The notes beneath the pieces were generated by a model, which was not told the origin of the DNA, ran no database searches, and saw only the letters and a program-made list of their open reading frames with translations. Shown one piece after another: positions 57,729 through 64,000 of a stretch of 64,000 nt of DNA (the first letter of the stretch is position 1; every line of letters starts with the position of its first letter). This DNA is from Diadema setosum (taxonomy: Eukaryota > Echinodermata > Echinoidea > Diadematoida > Diadematidae), in NCBI RefSeq assembly GCF_964275005.1, contig NC_092696.1, positions 22,911,472-22,975,471 of the forward strand, in the 5' to 3' direction. Made by a program: the position numbers and the translations under genes.

Positions 57729-57807
57729 AAATATTGTAGACAAAGAGTATAAAACATTTTAACTGTGGCTACGTGTGTATTAATTTATCCTTTGCATGCA
57801 TGTGCTT

Positions 57808-57896
57808 TATATATATACACATATACATGTATATATAAATATACATATATATATATATATACATATATATACACACACATAAATCTATATATTATG

Positions 57897-57929
<33 letters not shown>
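57808..57929. repeat. TATA/TACA microsatellite
   Basis: Runs of ATATAT with ACAC and ACAT interruptions. Confidence 0.9.
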
Positions 57930-57935
<6 letters not shown>

Positions 57936-58658
57936 ATCAGTACCATTAAAAAAGGACCATGATATACATAATGGCAAAACCACATTAAAATAGCCATCAT
58001 AGCTAAAAGCATAAGAACTTCATTAGAAATTTTTTCAACAATGTTTTGAGAAACTGAAACCAGAGACCAATCATGGCTGAAGGTTTCATGAACTGCATGA
58101 TCTACTGGGGTACATCTTAATAATTGCCCAGCAGTTCCTACATGCAAATATGATGCCAATTTGTGCAATCTACAATAGGCTAACATAGCCACATTGGGGT
58201 TTATCTTTCCTAGAAAAAGAATCTATGTCCTACGTGCTCTTGCACGTACTGTTTTCATGTATGATGTATTACAGGCAGTAAGGAAAATGTTTGTGAAGCA
58301 ATGATAAGAAATGAGAACTATGATTCATCTGAGGTTGTTCTCTCTCATTTTTAATCTTGTGCAGTGTATCTGCTTCAGAACACTTTCTAAAGTGAATCAC
58401 ACAAAGGTAGAGTAAAAGTTCATTTGGCTTGCAATAGTTGCACAGCAAACATTTACACAATGACAAATTAACTTCTTTTGACAATACACTGTGTAATCTG
58501 CTAACATAATCATGGTAAGCACATCACACTGTTTCACAATCCTAGAATCATTTCATATCAATCTACAACAGAACATAAGGAGAAACGATGTATGAATCAG
58601 AGGGTGACACAACATTTGTTCCTGTGACAATGGCTCCAGTCCTTTTTTTCTCTAAGGA

Positions 58659-58735
58659 CTTAGGGTTTGGGTTAGGGTTGTGAATGGGTTTTAGGTTTAG
58701 TTTGATGTAAGGATTAGGATTAGGGTTAGGGTTAT
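58659..58735. repeat. degenerate interstitial telomere-like repeats
   Basis: GGGTTAGGGTT, TTTTAGGTTTAG and GGATTAGGATTAGGGTTAGGGTT occur in about 75 bp. TTAGGG is the telomere repeat of most deuterostomes. The tract is short and impure. Confidence 0.7.
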
Positions 58736-58861
58736 GTTTGTGGGTAGAATTTATGTTTGGCTTAGCATGCAGATATTTCATGGGAGGAGTTATCGCAGGA
58801 GCAAATGTCATGAAACCAAATCAGAGACAGCAAGAGCCAGAGGACTTCAGGTAACAATTAA

Positions 58862-59419
58862 AGGACAAGTTCACCTTCATTAACATAAGGATTGAGAGAA
58901 TGTAGCAATATTAGTAGAACACATCACTGAAAGTTTGAGGAAAATCGGACAATCCGTTCAAAAGTTATGAATTTTTGAAGTTTTTGTGCAGTCACCGCTG
59001 GATGAGAAGACTACTGCAGTGTATGATGTCACATGCATACAACAATATAAAGAAAATATAAAGAGAATCTCACAAAATTTCATCTTTTGAAAAAAGTACA
59101 CATTCCCTTGACTCGTTACTGACATATGTTATGGGTAATATTATTCCCATTGCCTTTAGAAAGAGACAAGTCAAGTGCTCTTTTATTATGCGAAAAAAGT
59201 GAAATATGTTGAATTTTCTTTACATTTTCTTTATGCGGTTGTACTCATATGACATCACAAGCCTTAGTAGTCTCCTCATCCAGCGGTTCCAACATAAAAA
59301 TTTTAAAAATTCATAACTTTTGAATGGATTGTCCGATTTTCCTCAAACATTCACTGATGTGTTCTACTAATATTGCTGTATTCTCTCAATCCTTATGTTA
59401 ATGAAGGTGAACTTGTCCT
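58862..59419. mobile_element. TTAA-flanked foldback MITE (family D)
   Basis: A 558-bp palindrome begins AGGACAAGTTCACCTTCATT and ends with its complement, flanked by TTAA (58858-58861, 59420-59423). The arms are inverted for more than 120 bp (for example AAATCGGACAATCC versus GGATTGTCCGATTT). The interior is related to 44880-45115. Confidence 0.9.
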
Positions 59420-60152
59420 TTAACAGAAAAAGAAAAACAGACATAGGTTGACAGATATGAAACAAATGCTGAGATAGAGAAAGAGAAAGAGAAAGAGAGG
59501 AGAAATGTGTGAGGAAGAGAGGGAGATGATGATCATGAGCAAATGTATTGCTAACTTTAATAAATTCTAAAATTGGCGGAGTCAATATTTCAGTAGTTTT
59601 GAATAAGAAAGGTGCTTTTGTTATACAAACACTATGACTGTGTCATGTCAGTATTCAATTTAAAAAAAATATATATATATATACATATATATATATTATC
59701 ATATGTTACATGCTTGCAGCTATCTTTGATTTTGCATCTGATTGATAAATTGCCCTTCATCTACAACTTTGATGCAAGAATTCATTCATTTGAATATCTT
59801 TGATTTTATAGTCACCAGCAGAAAAGATGCAAATGAAAGAATGAAAGACTTAAAATGATTAGTTTTATACACATTGGATTGTGACAAACCACATTTGAGA
59901 CTTGATTAGTATAACCTGGTTACCATGAAATACATTAATGAGTAACAGTATCCACTCAAACGTATTCAACAATTTTGCTGATAAAGTAGTAAGGTGTACA
60001 GAATAACCATGCTGTTATGTGGTGTTGTTTTTTTTTTTTTTCATTTCTGTTTCTGATGTCATCATTTGCTCATTCAAATTTGTGAAATGTACCCTCTGCC
60101 CCAATTTCCAGCTCATTACATAGTTCTCTCCCTGTCTGACTATCTGCTAGGA

Positions 60153-60773
60153 TCATAATGGCTGGTTTTCTTTATACTTTCGCCACGCTTTTTGTATGAT
60201 CTCTGCAGACTTCACAGCCTTCCGGATTTTTTGAACCCTGGTCTTGTTCTCCCTGGCAGCGGAGAGGTATGACTTTTCACCTTCCGTCTCCTTAATTGAT
60301 CTGACCTTTGAACTCAAGTCTCTCACCAGGTGCCCACTGAGTGCCAACTCTGAGCCAAGTTTATTGTCAAATGACCTGGTGTCCAAGCGTGGTGAAGCTT
60401 TGGTTTGGGGTGGAACAGCAGAAGTGAAAGAAGTGTGAGCGTTACTTTTGTGTCCTCTAGATTGTATCTCCGAAACATTTTGGAGCACAGGGGAGGAAGT
60501 GTCCGAGTGCACGGATGAAATGTCCCATGAGGTCACAGATGGTGTGCCCCTCGCCTCCAACAGATGCTTGCTTTCCCCCTCTCTTAGAATGGACTCTCCC
60601 GGCCTTGTCATAGGTTGTGTGTAGGTGCTTGTCCTGGACCATCTGCCATGGAGGGAAGTCTGGCTGCTGGTGGATGAGTTTGCTGAGCGTGCTGTGGTAG
60701 TGGAGTGAGGCTTGTCTGCCAGGTAGCCGAGAAGCTTGGACTTCAGAGCAGATGTGACGTCTTGATCTTGTTG
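60153..60773 (-). CDS. last exon, IQ-like C-terminus
   Basis: The acceptor TTTCTACAG precedes QQDQDVTSALKSKLLGYL. 206 codons end at TGA (60153-60155). Methionine codons upstream on this strand lie in the intron. The last 35 residues (KTRVQKIRKAVKSAEIIQK and on) are strongly basic and helical. Confidence 0.8.
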   Translation of the reverse strand, partial: QQDQDVTSALKSKLLGYLADKPHSTTTARSANSSTSSQTSLHGRWSRTSTYTQPMTRPGESILREGESKHLLEARGTPSVTSWDISSVHSDTSSPVLQNVSEIQSRGHKSNAHTSFTSAVPPQTKASPRLDTRSFDNKLGSELALSGHLVRDLSSKVRSIKETEGEKSYLSAARENKTRVQKIRKAVKSAEIIQKAWRKYKENQPL

Positions 60774-63036
60774 CTGTAGAAACAAGAATGTAGGACAAAC
60801 AAACACATCTCCACAGTAAGCTGAAACACCTTAAAACATTTGATGAAGAAATGCAACTTAAATCTCTTTATTTTCTGATGATGAAGAACGACTTAAAGAG
60901 CGATACGAAAAATACAGTGCACAATTACAGTGCACAAATACAATTTAGCACTGGTCTTAAATTTCTTATACTGATTGCTAATCTGTATCATCACTACCAT
61001 CTTCACCGTGTTAAAGGGGATGGCTAGTAACTGATCAGTGGGAATCAGTGGGAATGCTGAGGGATGATTGTTCCAATCCTTGTGGGATTCATTTAAGAAT
61101 ACATTATATATCTACTGTTGTGTGAAAATTATTTGCTTCAGAACGGTCTCATATTCAAGTAATGTGCAGATTAATGCCCCGTCACTGACCAGGCACGCTA
61201 ACCTGGAAACATTAAACAATCACCCTCTAGCATTCCCACTGATTCCCACTGATCAGTTACTAGCCATCCCCTTTGATAATGTAAGACTGTGATGTCATCT
61301 ATTTCTTCAAATACTTTTGCTACTACAGGAATTATGATAACTATATCTATAGGTATTACAAGAACATTTACTACAGTAATTATGATAATTATAACAACAG
61401 GTATCACAAGAATACATGGTAGAATGGTCAAATGATTCATATCAATTGATACATCAGTTTTAAAAACAAAAAGAAAATGAGCACAATTCCTCGAAAGTTT
61501 GGCCTTACCACTGTTTGCATTGGGCTGCTAAAAGAAGAGAGAGTACTTGTCAAGCTCTCTGCCTGTGAATCTCCGCTAGAGCGTCGGTCTTGGTGCAACA
61601 TGGAGGCCAGTGCTGCATCGAAGGAACCTTGCCCCAGAGAAGACGAGCTGTGCCTCACAGATGCTGCTGCACGAGGGCTCACAAGACTGTCCGAATGCAT
61701 GCTCTGGGCTTGAAAGGCACTCTCTGATGTACCAGATGCTGATGAAATGCTGGCTAGGTCTGACTGTGAGGGCGCTTTCATGTCAGAGTTAACTGAACCA
61801 AGATGGCCAGCTGCATGTGTTTCCATTGTTGCAGGTGGAGAGCACTCAGTGGTGGTGTTGGAAGAACTTAGTTGAGAGGTTCTGTCAGTTTCATAGGCTG
61901 GAGAACCATGGAAGACAGGATTCATTACAGGTACTTCTTTCTCCTGAGAAGTGTTTGCTGGAACGGTGCCTTCATGCTCATGCATAGCTGTCCTGGAACC
62001 AACCTCGGAAGAAATGGAAGAGCTAGAGCGTTGTGGAGTGATGATAGTAGAAGCTGCACTTCTGTTATTTGTTTTGACAAACAGGTAGTTTGGTAAACTT
62101 GTTCCTGGTATCAACTGTGGATGTGTTGGTGTGCCTTGAGGAGGAGAGGATGTTAATGAATTGTTGTCAAAATCATTTCCATTAGGTAAGGTCAGTTTAG
62201 AAATGGACTGTAGAGCATTATCATGGTCTGGGGTGCTGTGATGATCATCACATTGTCTGTTTTCCTGACTGACCTGTGAAAGAGAAGAGACATCCTTGCC
62301 TCTCTCCACTGACCACGCCATGTCTGGACTGCCCGAATGAAATACGGATGGATCATCTGGTAATGCCGTCAATGAGTCTCCACTTTTCTCCCCAGCAGCC
62401 CCTGGGTAGCCAACTTGACTGTTACTGCGTGAATGGGGAATCTGTGATTGGCCTGTCCTCGATCGTGACTGTACTTCATCACCTTGAGCCCATGCATGCT
62501 GCACGCAATCAATGCCTGGATCCCCCATGCCTGTCACATGATCAGTGCATGGCTGACCCATGCCTGTCACATGATGGCCTCCATTCACCTCATGATCGGC
62601 GCCTGATGGAGATTGACTTCTCCCATTTCGCTGCTCCTCTTGCTGCAATTGCTGCTGTCTCTTCAGCTGCTCCTTAAAGTGCCTCAGCTTGGACAGTGTT
62701 GCCTCTTCCTTCAGAGTGAAGTGCTGAACAAAGTTTGTGATCCTCTCCTTCTGAATCTCCTTCTGAGCCTGAGTCAAAAAGATACGCAGGGATTCCATGA
62801 ATGGTCATTAATTCTGTTGGAAAGGTATGAAACTAGTCCAACCCACATCCATTCTTTTCACAGGAACAGAGGGCAATACACAGTGTCTTCTTTTTTATCG
62901 TGATCTCCACGCAATTTGACTTTCTACTTGTTCCCAGCATGCGAGGAATTCTTATGACACATGTAATATTTCTGCCTTAGCAAAGTCCACTCTATGTTGC
63001 ATGGATCTAATATGACCACCCATCCCCCCAAAAAAC

Positions 63037-63067
<31 letters not shown>

Positions 63068-63937
63068 CAAAAGCAGAACAATCACTCCTTCCAACTGTAA
63101 TTGCCACCAAATGTAATTGCATTTCAAAGACAAACCCAAGCCATAAAATGCCTCACACCTTCCCAACTACAGCCATGTGTATGCAGGCAAGGAATTGATG
63201 CAATTCATTGAAATTCAAAGCAGTTAGTACTGAGACTTGTCTTGTTGGTGGCAAAATGCTGCATATCATATCTCTCAATATGATTTTAGTTTACACGGGA
63301 TTGATGATTACTACAGGGATTAGTACAGGCATAAGATGCTATTGTTTTCATGTCCGTGTTTTCTCCGATACAGACTTTACAAAAAGTAAAATTTTCAAGA
63401 CATGTCCACCTCAAGACTGTGTGCCAAACTGCAGGAATATGTTTTGTAGTTATCTGCTTTTTGAAATTTCCAACATTTGTGAGTTTCTTTCTTTCTGTAA
63501 TTTTATTTTACCTTGTTTTGTTTCTTTTCTTCTGTCTTTAGTATATCCAGCACTCGTTTTGAATCCACCCTCCCGCTCTTGTGTCTGCAGCTCTCCACTA
63601 TCCTATCAGTCAGGCTTCCTGATTGGCTGGCTGGTGCCTCCCCAAGCAGCTGCTCATCTAACAATTGCTGTGATTGGCCATTTAAGGTCATGTGCCCCTT
63701 TCCCCCACCAACTCCCCATGGTGAGGACAGAGATGGTTGGAGAGGAAGAGAGAATGACTCCATGGTGCCAGGCAAAGGATTGCTGGATTCTGATTGGTTG
63801 TCTGGGCCCTCCCTGTCAAATCCTTGCTTCCCATTGGCTGCCTGTCTGGATTTCAAAACCCTCTCCTGGAGTTCCACGTGGTTCTTTACAATCTGAAGAT
63901 GTTCTTGAGCCAGCTGGAATCGCTTTTGGTACTTCGC
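60153..63937 (-). CDS. C-terminal part of a coiled-coil, Ser-rich protein with an IQ-like end (partial, 3 exons)
   Basis: Minus-strand exons 63937-63512, 62768-61509 and 60773-60153 join through phase-0 GT-AG introns into 768 residues ending in a stop. The 5' exons lie beyond the window. Exon A opens with a helical segment (KYQKRFQLAQEHLQIVKNH) and ends KTEEKKQNK. Exon B continues it (AQKEIQKERITNFVQHF, then KLRHFKEQLKRQQQLQQ), so the two make a split coiled coil followed by about 370 Ser/Thr/His/Gln-rich residues. Exon C ends AVKSAEIIQKAWRKYKENQPL, where IQKAWRKYK resembles an IQ (calmodulin-binding) motif. The pattern of coiled coil, disordered linker and IQ-like end is common in centrosomal and cytoskeletal proteins, but I could not assign a family. 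Confidence 0.75.
61015..61272. mobile_element. TTAA foldback MITE (family A), right arm partly deleted
   Basis: Begins AGGGGATGGCTAGTAACTG after TTAA (61011-61014) and ends with the complement before TTGA (61273-61276). It matches 10510-10866 closely along the left arm. About 100 bp of the right arm is missing after 61216. It lies in the intron between the last two exons of the minus-strand gene. Confidence 0.85.
61509..62768 (-). CDS. middle exon, coiled coil then Ser-rich region (420 codons)
   Basis: The acceptor CTTTTTGACTCAG precedes AQKEIQKERITNF, and the donor GTG|GTAAGG follows SSPMQTV. 1260 nt, phase 0 on both sides. A short internal duplication HHVTGMGQP / DHVTGMGDP lies around residues 75-95 of the exon. 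The ATG-started reading (MESLRIF) extends into the intron and is not the real boundary. Confidence 0.8.
62769..63511 (-). other. intron of the minus-strand gene
   Basis: A 743-nt phase-0 intron containing an AAAAC microsatellite at 63030-63072. No other feature was recognised. Confidence 0.7.
63030..63072. repeat. AAAAC microsatellite
   Basis: About seven tandem AAAAC units inside the intron. Confidence 0.9.
63512..63937 (-). CDS. upstream exon, start of coiled coil (142 codons)
   Basis: The acceptor AACTCCTCAG precedes AKYQKRFQLAQEHL, and the donor AAG|GTAAAA follows EEKKQNK. Phase 0 on both sides, 426 nt. The middle part is Ser/Gly/Pro-rich (PLPGTMESF, PWGVGGGKG). Confidence 0.75.
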
Positions 63938-64000
63938 CTGAGGAGTTAACAAGATCATGAGGTTGCATTGTATGATATTTCTTGGTAGCAAAGTGTAGAC

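Larger units (their letters stand above)
57729..60152. other. intergenic stretch between convergent genes
   Basis: It holds a TATATA/TATACA repeat (57808-57929), short telomere-like repeats (58659-58735), a TTAA foldback MITE (58862-59419), a GA tract (about 59470-59520), an AT repeat (59667-59697) and a reversed copy of the TTGCAACTGATTGA-type repeat (59720-59800). Confidence 0.5.

Overview
The window is eukaryotic genomic DNA: AT-rich, intron-containing genes with GT-AG splice sites, long non-coding stretches, many microsatellites and a dense load of small palindromic DNA transposons. The repeat style (TTAA-flanked foldback elements, TA-flanked pogo-like ends, CCTCCG-type and GGATCC-type repeats) together with a MOB2 gene and a PPP1R15 gene suggests a marine deuterostome invertebrate, most likely an echinoderm. 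That placement is an inference, not something the sequence proves. No LTR element, Polinton or other virus-derived element was recognised, and no tRNA, rRNA or CRISPR.

Layout. (1) About 1.7-17 kb, + strand: a five-exon MOB2 kinase-activator gene, with a 17-nt coding first exon, a 9.5-kb first intron full of transposons, and complete zinc ligands. (2) About 17-34 kb: no supportable coding exon, only dispersed MITEs and simple repeats. (3) About 34-40 kb, + strand: a PPP1R15 (GADD34/CReP-type) eIF2alpha-phosphatase regulatory subunit. A CpG-rich putative promoter and an upstream-ORF array precede a 795-codon exon, and a second exon starts with the VRF of the KVRF phosphatase-docking motif. (4) About 40-48 kb: intergenic, with a TACTGTAAAA MITE, a perfect 19-bp hairpin, a 1.3-kb CCTCCG-ended element packed with AGGTCA half-sites, and a cluster of TTCGGAATAACGAA-like repeats. 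(5) About 48.8-57.7 kb, + strand: a gene with an uninterrupted 1152-codon ORF for an unrecognised, highly charged, low-complexity protein. (6) About 60-64 kb, - strand: the three C-terminal exons of a coiled-coil, Ser-rich protein ending in an IQ-like motif. Its 5' part lies beyond the right edge, and it converges on gene 5.

The four genes show no shared pathway. MOB2 acts with NDR-type kinases, PPP1R15 reverses eIF2alpha phosphorylation in the stress response, and the other two are unassigned.

The strongest unusual signals are the mobile elements. At least four small palindromic elements share GGGGNGTTTCAT-like ends and apparent 5-bp CCWGG-type target duplications. Two of them sit at the same palindromic centre of two copies of a GGATCC-ended element, and a third carries a TTAA element whose empty site can be read from its own opposite arm. 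The long charged ORF, with three copies of a short hydrophobic-Phe-basic motif, is the most interesting protein-level object.
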